A stretch of DNA of 64,000 bases, taken from JAJXWB01 sp046349215. Lineage in GTDB: Bacteria > Pseudomonadota > Alphaproteobacteria > Rhizobiales > Beijerinckiaceae. The DNA is taken from NCBI GenBank assembly GCA_046349215.1, contig JAXMCV010000002.1, positions 124,001 through 188,000 on the forward strand. The letters are read 5' to 3'. This document shows, piece after piece, positions 26,321 through 35,173 of the stretch (position 1 is its first letter; each line of letters starts with the position of its first letter). The position numbers were made by a program, and so were the translations under genes. The notes under the pieces were generated by a model. The model saw nothing but the letters and a program-made list of their open reading frames with translations, made no database searches and was not told the DNA's origin.

Positions 26321-27379
26321 ATGATTTTCGCGCTCGGCGCCATGTCCGTCGGGCTACTCTTCCTGTTGCTCCTGCCGGCCGTGTCGCGGCGCGCCATGCG
26401 TCTCGCCCGCCGCCGGCTGGAAATGCTGCTGCCGTTGTCTATGGAAGAGGTGATCGCCGAACGCGATCTCCTGCGCGCGGAATTCGCGGCCGAACGCCGC
26501 CGGCTCGAGCAGCGGATGGAGGTCCAGGCGGACGAGCACGCCGTCGAACTGGCCGAACTCGGCCGCCGCGCCACCGAGATCGTCACCCTGCAGGACCAGT
26601 TGGCGAAACTGCAGGCCGAACATTCCGCTCTCAACAAGCTCCACGACACGGCGACGCGCGACCTGGCCGAGTCGGTCGGCGAGCGCGGCGCGCTGGCGAC
26701 CGAACTCTACGACGCGACCGGCCTGCACGAAGCCATGCGCGTGAAATTCGACACGCTGGCGGCCCAGCATGCCGACCTCAACGCCCTGGCGGAGGAAAGG
26801 CGTGCGGCCATCGCGGCGCTGGAAACGAAGAACGAGGCCCTGGTCGCCCGCGTCGAGACGCTCGAGCGCGACATCGAGGCCTTCGCGCGCAAGGCGCGCA
26901 ACGAGGAGGAGCGCGCGCTCGGCCTCGGCGAAGAGCGCGACATGGTGCTGAAGGAGATGCGCGCCGTCGAGCAATTGATGGCTTCCACGCAATCGCGCTT
27001 CCAGGCGGAGCGCGACCGCGCGGCGGCATTGCAGGAGACGCTCGATTCCCAGCGCAAGGGGGTCGACGAGGCGACGGCCGGGCAGCGCGAGATGCAGAAG
27101 GCGGTCGACGCCGCATTGCGCGCCAAGGAAGCCGCCGAGAAGCAGGCGGCCGACACGGCCGCGCGGCTGGCGGCGCATGACGAGACGGTGCGCGCCGCCG
27201 AACGGCACGCGGCAGACCAGATCGAGAAATTGAAAGCCGAGATCGGCGCGCTGAAGGGCGCGCTGGAAGCAGCGCGCGCCGCGCAGGCGACGCGCATCGA
27301 CGAATCCGGCCTGCGCGAGACGCTCGCCGACATCGGCGCGAAAGTGGCGCGGATGGCTGAGCGCGACGTGCGCGCATAA
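26321..27379 (+). CDS. Membrane-anchored coiled-coil protein, function unknown
   Basis: A 352-residue protein with one N-terminal membrane helix (IFALGAMSVGLLFLLLLPAV) and then an Arg-rich stretch followed by almost continuous coiled coil (about 45-330), rich in Ala, Glu, Arg and Leu. An in-frame TTG at 26306 could add five residues. No enzymatic motif is visible. It follows eipA by about 100 bp on the same strand and might be co-transcribed; a scaffold or envelope-spacing role is possible but not supported beyond its shape. Confidence 0.75.
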   Translation: MIFALGAMSVGLLFLLLLPAVSRRAMRLARRRLEMLLPLSMEEVIAERDLLRAEFAAERRRLEQRMEVQADEHAVELAELGRRATEIVTLQDQLAKLQAEHSALNKLHDTATRDLAESVGERGALATELYDATGLHEAMRVKFDTLAAQHADLNALAEERRAAIAALETKNEALVARVETLERDIEAFARKARNEEERALGLGEERDMVLKEMRAVEQLMASTQSRFQAERDRAAALQETLDSQRKGVDEATAGQREMQKAVDAALRAKEAAEKQAADTAARLAAHDETVRAAERHAADQIEKLKAEIGALKGALEAARAAQATRIDESGLRETLADIGAKVARMAERDVRA

Positions 27380-27478
27380 ACCGCCCGGCGCGATTGCAGG
27401 GTTTCGAAGCCCCTCGACCGCCTGCGTCCGTTGGCCCGTTTCCAGTCGGCTGCTGTACGCGCCGCCGACGTTCGAACT

Positions 27479-27700
27479 TCACGCGTTCGAACGCTTGATG
27501 GATTTAATGACGTTCATCGGCTGGCCGGATCGCTTCGAGATCTCCCTGTCCTGATCCTCGAGAATGCGCCGTGCTTGCTCGTCGCCATCGTCGCCTTCAA
27601 CCGATTCTTTCGGGACCTTGCGATTCGAACGCTGCGCGCCGTCCGTGTAGACAACATCGAAAAGTACAAATTCGCTTTTCGAACCGGGCTTGCGGGCCAT
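27479..27700 (-). CDS. Small conserved-looking protein, unknown function
   Basis: A 73-residue soluble protein starting MARKPGSKSEFVLFDVVYTDG and ending with a basic segment. Compact beta-like start and charged helical end; no known domain recognised. The ATG at 27700 is preferred over an in-frame start 30 bases upstream, as the coding pattern begins there. Isolated gene facing away from the cold-shock gene. Confidence 0.6.
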   Translation of the reverse strand: MARKPGSKSEFVLFDVVYTDGAQRSNRKVPKESVEGDDGDEQARRILEDQDREISKRSGQPMNVIKSIKRSNA

Positions 27701-28003
27701 ACTGGATCTCCAACGCTCTGCTGCGTGCATGAGGCCTTACAGGCCGCAGCCGGGGCCGTCGCGCTCTGTCTGTCCGCGCAATCCCGTGCATTCGATGTCT
27801 GTCGGGAAGCGGGCCTTTCCGGGCCGTGTCTCTGCGCGCGAAACGCATCATTGTGTTGTCCGCGCCTGCGTGCTATATAAGCTCATCGACTTCGGCCTGA
27901 CGTATTTGGCCTTGCTTCTTCACGAAGCCTGCTGACCGCCTCTCTCCAATTCGATCGCGTCGGCCCCGCGTGTCAGCGGGCTGTTTTCGTTTGGAGAAAA
28001 AAC
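27701..28003. other. Intergenic region with the cold-shock gene promoter and leader
   Basis: About 300 bp. The right 130 bp hold a promoter (27851-27879) and a leader of about 118 bases for the csp gene; the rest shows no recognisable feature. Confidence 0.5.
27851..27879 (+). promoter_or_regulatory. Sigma-70-type promoter of the cold-shock gene
   Basis: TTGTGT, 17 bases, TATATA. The implied start near 27886 leaves an untranslated leader of about 118 bases before the ATG, in line with the long leaders of cold-shock mRNAs. Confidence 0.55.
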
Positions 28004-28213
28004 ATGGCTACAGGAACGGTGAAGTGGTTCAACTCGACCAAGGGATTTGGCTTCATTCAGACTGATGAAGGCGGTCCGGACGTATTTGTTCACGTGAGCG
28101 CCGTCGAACGCGCCGGCCTGAGCGGACTGGCCGAAGGACAGAAGATTTCCTACGAGCTCGTGCGCGATCGCAAATCCGGCAAGAACTCTGCCGATCAATT
28201 GAAGGTCGCGTAA
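28004..28213 (+). CDS. Cold-shock protein (CspA family)
   Basis: A 69-residue single cold-shock domain: MATGTVKWFNSTKGFGFI (RNP1-type KGFGFI) and VFVHVSAV (RNP2-type). It binds single-stranded nucleic acid and acts as an RNA chaperone. Ribosome site TGGAG stands eight bases before the ATG. A strong terminator at 28269 follows. Confidence 0.97.
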   Translation: MATGTVKWFNSTKGFGFIQTDEGGPDVFVHVSAVERAGLSGLAEGQKISYELVRDRKSGKNSADQLKVA

Positions 28214-28268
28214 TTTCGTTCGCAGGCCGCCGACCACGGATGTACTGGCGGCGATCTGGAACGATCGA

Positions 28269-28295
28269 GAGGCCGGGTTCACCCGGCCTTTTTTC
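28269..28295 (+). terminator. Rho-independent terminator after the cold-shock gene
   Basis: Stem GGCCGGGT/ACCCGGCC with a two-base loop, then six T. Confidence 0.9.
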
Positions 28296-28389
28296 ATGCG
28301 CGCTTGCGTAGCCGCCGGCGAGCGCAAGGGATTGCGGCTCGTCTGCGCGCCGGCGAACTACAGGCGCGCGGCGCCGGTCAGGAAACAAA

Positions 28390-28581
28390 ATGACTCATAG
28401 ATTCAAGATCGGCGACAATGTACGGATGCTGACGACGCTCATGTCGCGCGCCGTTTCCCCGCATCAGTTCAAGATAGTCCGGTGCCTGCCCGAGCGCGGC
28501 GGCGAATTCCAGTATCGCGTGAAATGCGCGCAAGAGACGTTCGAGCGCGTCGTTTTCGAAAGCGCCATGCAAAAGGTGTGA
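28390..28581 (+). CDS. Small conserved hypothetical protein
   Basis: A 63-residue protein, MTHRFKIGDNVRM..., with a middle segment FKIVRCLPERGGEFQYRVK and a final ERVVFESAMQKV. This pattern (short beta-rich protein with an RxLPxxxGExQYR core) recurs next to cold-shock and zinc-ribbon genes in this order as I recall it, but no function is known to me. AGGAAACAAA precedes the ATG. Confidence 0.7.
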   Translation: MTHRFKIGDNVRMLTTLMSRAVSPHQFKIVRCLPERGGEFQYRVKCAQETFERVVFESAMQKV

Positions 28582-28696
28582 CGGCCGAGCGCGGCCGCCT
28601 TTCGGCAGGGCTGGGCGCAACATGTCGACGTCGCCGCGCGGCGCCATCCGATGGCCGCTCATCCGAGCCGCAACTCCTCGTTTCAAAGGAATCAAG

Positions 28697-28987
28697 ATGA
28701 ACCTGCAACGCGGCACGAAGCGGGTCTGTGCGACCTGCGGAACCAAATTCTACGATCTGCTCACAAAGCCGGTCTGCCCGAAATGCGACGCGGAGTTCAT
28801 CATTCCCGTGCCGCCTCCGCCCCGCCGACCTGCCCGGATGGTCGTCCGGACATTCCAGCCCGCCCCGATCGTCGCCGGTTCCGCTGACGATGTTCCCGAA
28901 GTCGACGAGGAAGAATCCGTCACGACGGAGGATGAAGACGAATCCGACGAGAAGCCTGCCGTCGACGAGGCCGATATCGAGGGATGA
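28697..28987 (+). CDS. TIGR02300-type zinc-ribbon protein
   Basis: A 96-residue protein. The N-terminus has KRVCATCGTKFYDL...PVCPKCDAEF, two CxxC pairs forming a zinc ribbon with the FYDL signature of TIGR02300 (family norm FYDLNK; here FYDLLT). The rest is a low-complexity tail rich in Pro, then Asp/Glu. Function unknown. ATG at 28697 has AAAGGA upstream; an earlier in-frame ATG would add 25 residues not seen in the family. Confidence 0.85.
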   Translation: MNLQRGTKRVCATCGTKFYDLLTKPVCPKCDAEFIIPVPPPPRRPARMVVRTFQPAPIVAGSADDVPEVDEEESVTTEDEDESDEKPAVDEADIEG

Positions 28988-29070
28988 ATCCGACGGTGGC
29001 GATCGGCCAGGGAGCGGCGGATCGCGCCTGCCTCCTGTGACTTCGAGCGTGCGACGGCGCCTGCCGCGCT

Positions 29071-30672
29071 TCAATGCCCGTCGCCGCCGCCGGTCGCGCC
29101 GAGCATAGGCGGCTTCTTCACGAACGGGATGAGCAGGATCATGGCGGCGAAGATGATCCCGATCAGCAGGAATACGTCGGCCAGCGCCATGACCAGAGCC
29201 TCGCGGCGCACGTAGCTGGCGATCTGCTTGGTCGCCGCGAGCCCAGCATCCGAGCCGAGCTTCGAAAAGGCGCTTGTCAGCGTCGACATCCATTGCTGCG
29301 CGCGTTCCGACGACCAGGTCACCTGCTCGTGCAGGCGGGCCAGGTGCACATCCCAGCGGTTGTTGAGGAAGGTGTTAATGATGGCGAGGCCCACGGCGCC
29401 GCCGAGGTTGCGCGTGAGGTTGAACAGTCCCGAGGCGTTCTTCATCTCGTGCGGGGCGAGCGAGCCCATCGCCACGGAATTGATCGGCACCATGCACAGC
29501 ATGAGCGAGGAACCGCGCAGGATCTGCGGCACGAACATTTGCCAGAAGTCCCAGTCCTTGGTGACGTCGGTCATCAGCCAGCACGACAGCGCGAAATTGA
29601 AGAAGCCGATGGCGAGCAGGATGCGCGCGTCGACGAACATCATCACGCGGCCGATCATCGGGGCGCTCAGCATCTGCGTGATGCCGGTTACGAACATGGT
29701 CTCGCCGATCATCAGCGCCGTGTCGCCGCGCACGCGTCCGAGATAGACGGGATAGATGTAGGTCAGCCCATAGAGGCCGATGCCGAGCACGAAGGAAAAC
29801 AGGCTGCCTGCCCAGAAGCTGCCGCTGCGGATGCGCAGGTCGACGATCGGGTTGGTCGAGATGTAGGAGCGCCAGAAGAACAGGAGCGCTGCGAAGAAAG
29901 ACGCGCCGCTCGCATAGACGATGGCGTTTTCCTGGAACCAGTTCTTCGAAGGACCTTCCTCCAGCACATATTCCAGCGCGCCGAGAAACACCGCCATCGA
30001 GAACAGGCCGGTCCAGTCGAAACGGTCGAGCAATGTCAGGTCCGGCTCGTCGAAATCGATCATGAACCAGGAAATGAGCGTGACGGCGATGCCCGGCGCG
30101 ATGTTGACCAGAAACAGCCAGTGCCAGGAGAAGACGTCTGTCAGATAGCCGCCGGCGGTCGGGCCGATGGTCGGCGCGAGCGTGGCGACGAGACCGATGA
30201 TCGGCTGGACGATGATGCGCTTTTCCGGCGGGAAGATCGTGAAGGCGCTGGCGAATACGGTCGGGATCATTCCGCCGCCGATGAAGCCCTGCAGCGTGCG
30301 GAACACGACCATCTGCTCGATGGACGTGGCGTGCGCGCACAGGAAGCTCATCAAAGTGAAGCCGCCAGCGCAGGCCGTGAAGACGTATCGCGTCGAGAAA
30401 GCGCGCGACAGGAATCCCGACAGCGGGATCATGATGACTTCGGCGATCAGGTAGCTCGTCTGCACCCAGGTGACTTCGTCGGCGCCGGCCGACAGGCCCG
30501 CCTGGATCTCGTTGAGCGAGGCCGAGACGATCTGGATGTCGAGGATCGACATGAACATGCCGAAGACCATGCCGGTGAAGGCGATGATGCGATGCGCGTC
30601 GAAGCGCTGGTTCGGCATGGGCTGCGCCCAGGCGGGACGTCCGGGCGCTGCGTCTGACGCGACGGCCGACAT
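29071..30672 (-). CDS. emrB: DHA2-type multidrug efflux MFS transporter (EmrB-like)
   Basis: A 533-residue, 14-helix MFS pump. Hallmarks: MFMSILDIQIVSASLNEIQ in helix 1, WVQTSYLIAEVIMIPLSG, and the motif-C region GFIGGGMIPTVFA / GPTAGGYLTD. EmrB works with a periplasmic adaptor and an outer-membrane channel to export drugs or metabolites. ATG at 30672 lies a few bases after the emrA stop. No TolC-like gene is adjacent. Confidence 0.93.
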   Translation of the reverse strand: MSAVASDAAPGRPAWAQPMPNQRFDAHRIIAFTGMVFGMFMSILDIQIVSASLNEIQAGLSAGADEVTWVQTSYLIAEVIMIPLSGFLSRAFSTRYVFTACAGGFTLMSFLCAHATSIEQMVVFRTLQGFIGGGMIPTVFASAFTIFPPEKRIIVQPIIGLVATLAPTIGPTAGGYLTDVFSWHWLFLVNIAPGIAVTLISWFMIDFDEPDLTLLDRFDWTGLFSMAVFLGALEYVLEEGPSKNWFQENAIVYASGASFFAALLFFWRSYISTNPIVDLRIRSGSFWAGSLFSFVLGIGLYGLTYIYPVYLGRVRGDTALMIGETMFVTGITQMLSAPMIGRVMMFVDARILLAIGFFNFALSCWLMTDVTKDWDFWQMFVPQILRGSSLMLCMVPINSVAMGSLAPHEMKNASGLFNLTRNLGGAVGLAIINTFLNNRWDVHLARLHEQVTWSSERAQQWMSTLTSAFSKLGSDAGLAATKQIASYVRREALVMALADVFLLIGIIFAAMILLIPFVKKPPMLGATGGGDGH

Positions 30673-30674
30673 GG

Positions 30675-31799
30675 TCAGCGCTTGTCGTCGCCGTGCGAGT
30701 CGATCTCGACCACGACGGAAAGGCCCGGCCGCAGGACGCCGGAGCGCGCGACATCGGCCGGCACGCGGATGCGCACGGGCACGCGCTGCACGATCTTGGT
30801 GAAATTGCCGGTCGCGTTCTCGGGCGGCAAAAGCGAGAATTGCGCGCCGGACGCCGGCGCGACGCTCTCGACGATTCCCTCGATCTTCCGGTTGCCGAGC
30901 GCATCGACCAGAATGATGGCGCGATGGCCGGGGGCGATGCGGCCGAGCTGCGTTTCCTTGTAATTGGCCTCGACATAGGCCGTGTCGAGCGGCACGAGCG
31001 CCATCAGACGCGTGCCCGGCGCGACGAAGGCGCCGGCCTGCGCCGCCTTGTTGCCGACGACGCCGTCGAACGGCGCGCGCACGGTCGCAAATTCGAGATC
31101 GCGCTTCGCGCGGTCGAGCGCGCTCTGCAATTCGTCGCGGGCGCGCTCGGCCTCGGCGCGCTGGGCGCGCAACACTTCGAGATTGCCTTGCGCGGTTGCG
31201 GCCGCCGCTTCGGCGCCAGTCACGGCCGCATTGGTGCGGTCGCGGTCGGCGCGCGCCTGGTCGAGACGTTGCGGCGTCGCGAACTTGCGGTCGACGAGGG
31301 CCTGCGTGCGCTCGAATTCCGAAGCCGCGCGAATCTGGTCGGCGCGGGCGGCGTCGAGTTGCGCATGCGCCTGGGCGACGGCGGATTCCTGCGCCTTCTC
31401 CTGCGTGGCGATGCGGGCGATGGTCGCCGATTGCGTGTCGATGCGCCGCTGCGCCGCCTCGACCGCGATGCGATAGTCGCCGGGGTCGATCTCGGCGAGG
31501 ACGTCGCCTTTCCTGACGGCCTGGTTGTCGACGACGGGAACGGAGAGGAGGTGTCCCGACACGCGCGCCGACAGGATCGCCGTGTCGGCCTTCACATAGG
31601 CGTCGTCGGTCGTCACGAGGAAGCGCCATTCCGTGAAGTAGCGGTAGCCGTACCAGCCGGCGGCGGTCAGCAGGACCAGACCCGCGACGGGCAAAAGCCT
31701 GCGCTTGCTCGTTCGCCTGTCCGCAGGCGCTTGCGCGGGCGCAGCGGCCAGAGCTTCCGCCCCCAGCTCCAGCCTGTCCTTTGGCAATTGCTCGTTCAT
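30675..31799 (-). CDS. emrA: HlyD-family membrane fusion protein (EmrA-like)
   Basis: A 374-residue periplasmic adaptor: short cytoplasmic start, one membrane helix (about 33-52, LLPVAGLVLLTAAGWYGY), biotinyl-lipoyl half (VSGHLLSVPVVDNQAVRKGD), a long alpha hairpin rich in Ala/Gln/Arg (about 100-215), then a second lipoyl half and beta barrel (RAPFDGVVGN...). First gene of the emrAB transcript; divergent from the tetR gene, with a 17-bp operator in its promoter at 31845. Confidence 0.93.
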   Translation of the reverse strand: MNEQLPKDRLELGAEALAAAPAQAPADRRTSKRRLLPVAGLVLLTAAGWYGYRYFTEWRFLVTTDDAYVKADTAILSARVSGHLLSVPVVDNQAVRKGDVLAEIDPGDYRIAVEAAQRRIDTQSATIARIATQEKAQESAVAQAHAQLDAARADQIRAASEFERTQALVDRKFATPQRLDQARADRDRTNAAVTGAEAAAATAQGNLEVLRAQRAEAERARDELQSALDRAKRDLEFATVRAPFDGVVGNKAAQAGAFVAPGTRLMALVPLDTAYVEANYKETQLGRIAPGHRAIILVDALGNRKIEGIVESVAPASGAQFSLLPPENATGNFTKIVQRVPVRIRVPADVARSGVLRPGLSVVVEIDSHGDDKR

Positions 31800-31844
31800 C
31801 CGCTGCTCGAAACGAAAGCGCAGCGGGACCAGATGGACGCCGCT

Positions 31845-31861
31845 GACCGAACCGTTCGGTC
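31845..31861. promoter_or_regulatory. TetR-type operator, emrA side
   Basis: GACCGAACCGTTCGGTC: 8-bp perfect arms around one base. It lies 46 bp before the emrA ATG. Confidence 0.75.
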
Positions 31862-31897
31862 TTCTTGACTAACACGGCCGGCCGAGGCAAACAAGCT

Positions 31898-31914
31898 GAC
31901 CGAACGGTTCGGTC
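31898..31914. promoter_or_regulatory. TetR-type operator, tetR side
   Basis: GACCGAACGGTTCGGTC, the reverse complement of the 31845 site, centred 53 bp from it (about five helical turns) and ending eight bases before the tetR start codon. A TTGACT -35 candidate lies between the two at 31865. Confidence 0.75.
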
Positions 31915-31922
31915 GGATACCC

Positions 31923-32585
31923 ATGGTGGAAACACAGGACGTTCACGCTTCAGAGACGCTGCGCGGCGACGAGGAGGCCTCGGGGCCGCTCGACAGCGCC
32001 AAGGCGCGCCAGATCATCGACGGCGCCCGCAAGGTCTTTCTGGCCGATGGCTTCGACGGCGCCTCGATGAACGACATCGCCCGCGTCGCCGGCGTCTCGA
32101 AGGGCACGATCTACGCCTACTTCCCCTCCAAGGAGGCGCTGTTCTCGGCGCTGGTCCTCGAGGATCGTCGCGCCCAGGCCGAGCAACTGGGCGCCTACGA
32201 CGACCATGACGGTCCTGTCGGCGAGGTGCTGCGGCGCATGGGCGTGAGCCTGATGACGCTGATGCTCGATCCAGCCCATGTCGCGCAGGTGCGCACGATC
32301 GTCGCCGCGGCGTCGAAATTCCCGGAGATCGGGCGGGTGTTCTACGAGGCGGGCCCGCAGTTCGGGCAGGAGCGGCTGGCGGTCTGGCTGCGCCGCAAGG
32401 TCGCCGAAGGCGCGCTGGTCGTCGACGACTGCGAGTCCGCGGCGGTGCAATTCATCAACCTCGTGCAGGGACCGCATTTCCGAAAAATGCTGTTCGCCTG
32501 CGCTGCCGCGCCGGCGCCGGCCGAGATCGCCAGGACGGTCGACGAAGCGGTGGCCGTATTTCTGAGAATGTACGGCCCGCGCTGA
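31923..32585 (+). CDS. TetR/AcrR repressor of the emrAB operon
   Basis: A 220-residue regulator. HTH at about 46-66 (ASMNDIARVAGVSKGTIYAYF) and a ligand-binding C-terminal half with SKFPEIGRVFYEAGP, typical of AcrR-like efflux repressors. Divergent gene order and the paired operators mean it very likely represses both itself and emrAB, with release on binding an effector. It ends two bases before the stop of the convergent glutamate-synthase-like gene. Confidence 0.92.
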   Translation: MVETQDVHASETLRGDEEASGPLDSAKARQIIDGARKVFLADGFDGASMNDIARVAGVSKGTIYAYFPSKEALFSALVLEDRRAQAEQLGAYDDHDGPVGEVLRRMGVSLMTLMLDPAHVAQVRTIVAAASKFPEIGRVFYEAGPQFGQERLAVWLRRKVAEGALVVDDCESAAVQFINLVQGPHFRKMLFACAAAPAPAEIARTVDEAVAVFLRMYGPR

Positions 32586-32587
32586 AT

Positions 32588-34204
32588 TCACGCCGCCGCG
32601 AACGTGTCGGCGCGCGCCATTCGCCACGCATTGCGGAAGCGCGGATCGTCCGTGCCGGCGATCAGTTCGCCCGGCGTCAGCGCCGGATAGAGTTCGTCGA
32701 AGCCGCGCGTCTGCGATTGCGAGATGCGGCGCGCGAAATGGATCGGCTGGAAATCCTGCGGGTGTTCGAGGCCGGCCGCCGCCGTAAGTTCGGCGAGCGT
32801 GTGCAACGTCGCCTGGTGGAAATTGACGACGCGCGTCGTCTTGTCGGCGACGACGAGGGCGCGGCCGCGCGCCGGGTCCTGCGTCGCGACGCCTGTCGGG
32901 CATTTGTCGGTGTGGCAGGCCTGCGACTGGATGCAGCCGACGGCGAACATGAAGCCGCGCGCGGCATTGCACCAGTCGGCGCCGAGCGCGACCGCGCGGG
33001 CGATGTCGAAGGCCGAGACGATCTTGCCGGCGGCGCCGATCCTGATCCTGTTGCGCAGGTTCGCGCCGACCAGCGCATTGTGAACGAAGTTCAGGCCGTC
33101 GCGCATCGGCATGCCCAGGTGATCCATGAATTCGAGCGGCGCCGCGCCCGTGCCGCCTTCCTTGCCGTCGACGACGATGAAGTCGGGATGCTCGCCGGTC
33201 TCGAGCATGGCTTTGACGATCGCCAGGAATTCCGCGGGATTGCCGATGCAGAGCTTGAAGCCGGCGGGCTTGCCGCCGGAGAGTTCGCGCATCTTCGCCA
33301 CGAAGCGCACGAGTTCGACCGGCGTCGAGAAGGCCGAGTGCGAGGCCGGCGAAATGCAATCCTGGCCGAGCGGCACGCCGCGGATGGCGGCGATTTCCGG
33401 CGTCAGTTTCGCGGCAGGCAACACGCCGCCATGGCCGGGCTTGGCGCCCTGGCTCAGCTTGAGTTCCACCATCCTGATCTGCGGATCGACGGCGGCTTTC
33501 GCAAAAAGGTCCGGCGAGAATTTTCCGTCGGCCGTGCGGCATCCGAAATAGCCCGAGCCGATCTCCCAGATCAGATCGCCGCCCATTTCGCGATGGTAGG
33601 GGCTGACGCCGCCTTCGCCCGTGTCATGCGCGAAGCCGCCGCGCTTTGCGCCCGCGTTCAGCGCGCGAATGGCGTTGGCGCTCAGCGCGCCGAAGCTCAT
33701 GGCGGAAATGTTGAAGACCGAGGCGGAATAGGGCCGCGCGCATGTCTCGCCGATCTTGATGCGGAAGGGCTCGCCCTGCACCGGCTTCGGGGCGATCGAA
33801 TGCCGCAGGAATTCGAAGCCCTCGGAATAGACGTCGAGTTCGGTGCCGAACGGGCGCTTGTCGAGCTCCATCTTGGCGCGCTGATAGACGAGGGCGCGCT
33901 TGTCGCGACTGAACGGCGTCCCGCTCTTGTCGTCCTCGAAGAAATACTGGCGGATTTCCGGCCGCACCTTTTCGAACAGGAAGCGCATGTGCCCGGCGAT
34001 CGGGTAATTGCGTAGGATCGAATGGCGCGTTTGCGTGAGATCGTAGAGGCCGAGCGCGAACATGGCGACGCCGATCCAGCCGAGGAATTCGAACAGGTCC
34101 TCGAAGATTCCCATCTTCCGCTGGATGGAAAAGAAGACCAGCGCGGCAATCGCGCTGCCGAAGAGCGGCATGTTCCGGAATGCGATCAGGTCCCGCAGCT
34201 TCAT
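32588..34204 (-). CDS. FMN-binding glutamate synthase family protein
   Basis: A 538-residue protein with two N-terminal membrane helices (about 10-55) followed by a TIM-barrel of the GltB central/FMN type: AMSFGALSANAIRALN, GEGGVSPYH, KLSQGAKPGHGGVLP, and ICIGN/EGGTGAAP phosphate-binding loops, then a Cys-containing segment AVGCIQSQACHTDKCPTGVA. It lacks the glutaminase domain of true glutamate synthase, so ammonia- or other substrate use is open. Its ATG follows the KirBac stop by 16 bases; the two are probably one transcript. Confidence 0.88.
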   Translation of the reverse strand: MKLRDLIAFRNMPLFGSAIAALVFFSIQRKMGIFEDLFEFLGWIGVAMFALGLYDLTQTRHSILRNYPIAGHMRFLFEKVRPEIRQYFFEDDKSGTPFSRDKRALVYQRAKMELDKRPFGTELDVYSEGFEFLRHSIAPKPVQGEPFRIKIGETCARPYSASVFNISAMSFGALSANAIRALNAGAKRGGFAHDTGEGGVSPYHREMGGDLIWEIGSGYFGCRTADGKFSPDLFAKAAVDPQIRMVELKLSQGAKPGHGGVLPAAKLTPEIAAIRGVPLGQDCISPASHSAFSTPVELVRFVAKMRELSGGKPAGFKLCIGNPAEFLAIVKAMLETGEHPDFIVVDGKEGGTGAAPLEFMDHLGMPMRDGLNFVHNALVGANLRNRIRIGAAGKIVSAFDIARAVALGADWCNAARGFMFAVGCIQSQACHTDKCPTGVATQDPARGRALVVADKTTRVVNFHQATLHTLAELTAAAGLEHPQDFQPIHFARRISQSQTRGFDELYPALTPGELIAGTDDPRFRNAWRMARADTFAAA

Positions 34205-34220
34205 GGCCAACCCCCGGCGT

Positions 34221-35105
34221 TCACGTCTCGGATTCGGTATCGTGGAATTTCGTGTAGTTCACCCGGACGCGATCTGAATCGGAGGGTTCCAGCACGTCGA
34301 CGAAGCGCGCGCCGAACATCACGTCGGCGGCCTGATAGGTCTTGCGCGCCCGCACCGTCTGCGCCGACGTCTCGTCGTGCCCCTCGACGCTGACGAGGAT
34401 GGCGCCCTGCATGGCGGCGAGCGCTTCCGCATCGAGGCCGGACAAGGGGCTCTTGCCGTCGACCTCGTGCATGATGGTCCAGCTCAGCTGGAACAGGGGC
34501 GATTGCGCCCGCACGAGCGGCAGTTCCAGGAAACGCCGGAACGTTTCGCCCTCGGCTGTCACGACGGTCGTCGCCAGCCACGCCTTGGCGCTCGGATTGA
34601 TGATCGGATTCAACCGTTCGTTGGCGAGGCGGAACATCAGGCTGCGGCGGCCGTCGTGCAGGGTGACGACGGCTTTTTCCGCGAACAGGAAACGCGCGCG
34701 CGGGCGCGAGAACCGGTAGAAGATCAGGCCCGTCATGACGGCGGTGGCGAACAGGCCGACGAACATTTCGATGCTCGCCACCACATGTCCGAAATGCGTT
34801 TCGGGATGCATGTCGCCGTAGCCGACGGTCGCCAGCGTCTCGATCGAGAAATAGAGGTAATGCAGGAAGTCGCCGGGCGCGTTGGCGACGGGCTTCTCGC
34901 CGAGCATCAACACGCCGGCGAAGAAGATGTTCAGCAGGAGAAAGGCCGCGACCGACCCTGCGATGAAGGTCGGCCAGCTCGCGGTCAGGCAACGATGACT
35001 GAAATCGGCCCAGAAGTCGGTCCGTAGTCCCACGGACTCGACTTCCCGTCCGCCGAGATTCAGGAGGCGAGGCTTTTCCGCCCGTCTGCGATGATGCCTG
35101 TGCAT
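34221..35105 (-). CDS. KirBac-type inward-rectifier potassium channel
   Basis: A 294-residue channel: outer helix (about 47-68), pore loop SIETLATVGYGDMHP with the TVGYG selectivity filter, inner helix ending YRFSRPRARFLFAEKAVV, and a cytoplasmic beta-rich Kir domain (about 150-290) with LMFRLANERLN. KirBac channels pass K+ inward and are gated by lipids and ligands. ATG at 35105; the long open frame upstream is antisense to the P450 and not part of it. Linked to the FMN glutamate-synthase-like gene. Confidence 0.92.
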   Translation of the reverse strand: MHRHHRRRAEKPRLLNLGGREVESVGLRTDFWADFSHRCLTASWPTFIAGSVAAFLLLNIFFAGVLMLGEKPVANAPGDFLHYLYFSIETLATVGYGDMHPETHFGHVVASIEMFVGLFATAVMTGLIFYRFSRPRARFLFAEKAVVTLHDGRRSLMFRLANERLNPIINPSAKAWLATTVVTAEGETFRRFLELPLVRAQSPLFQLSWTIMHEVDGKSPLSGLDAEALAAMQGAILVSVEGHDETSAQTVRARKTYQAADVMFGARFVDVLEPSDSDRVRVNYTKFHDTESET

Positions 35106-35173
35106 AATGTCCCCGTCGCCGGAGACTAGCGCAAAGCATACGCTTGCGCGAAGCTCCCGTTCAGCGCGCCCGT

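Noticed and set aside
29071..31935. 954-residue reading of the EmrB gene
   Set aside because: The first 420 residues are an out-of-frame shadow of emrA and its promoter; EmrB starts at 30672.
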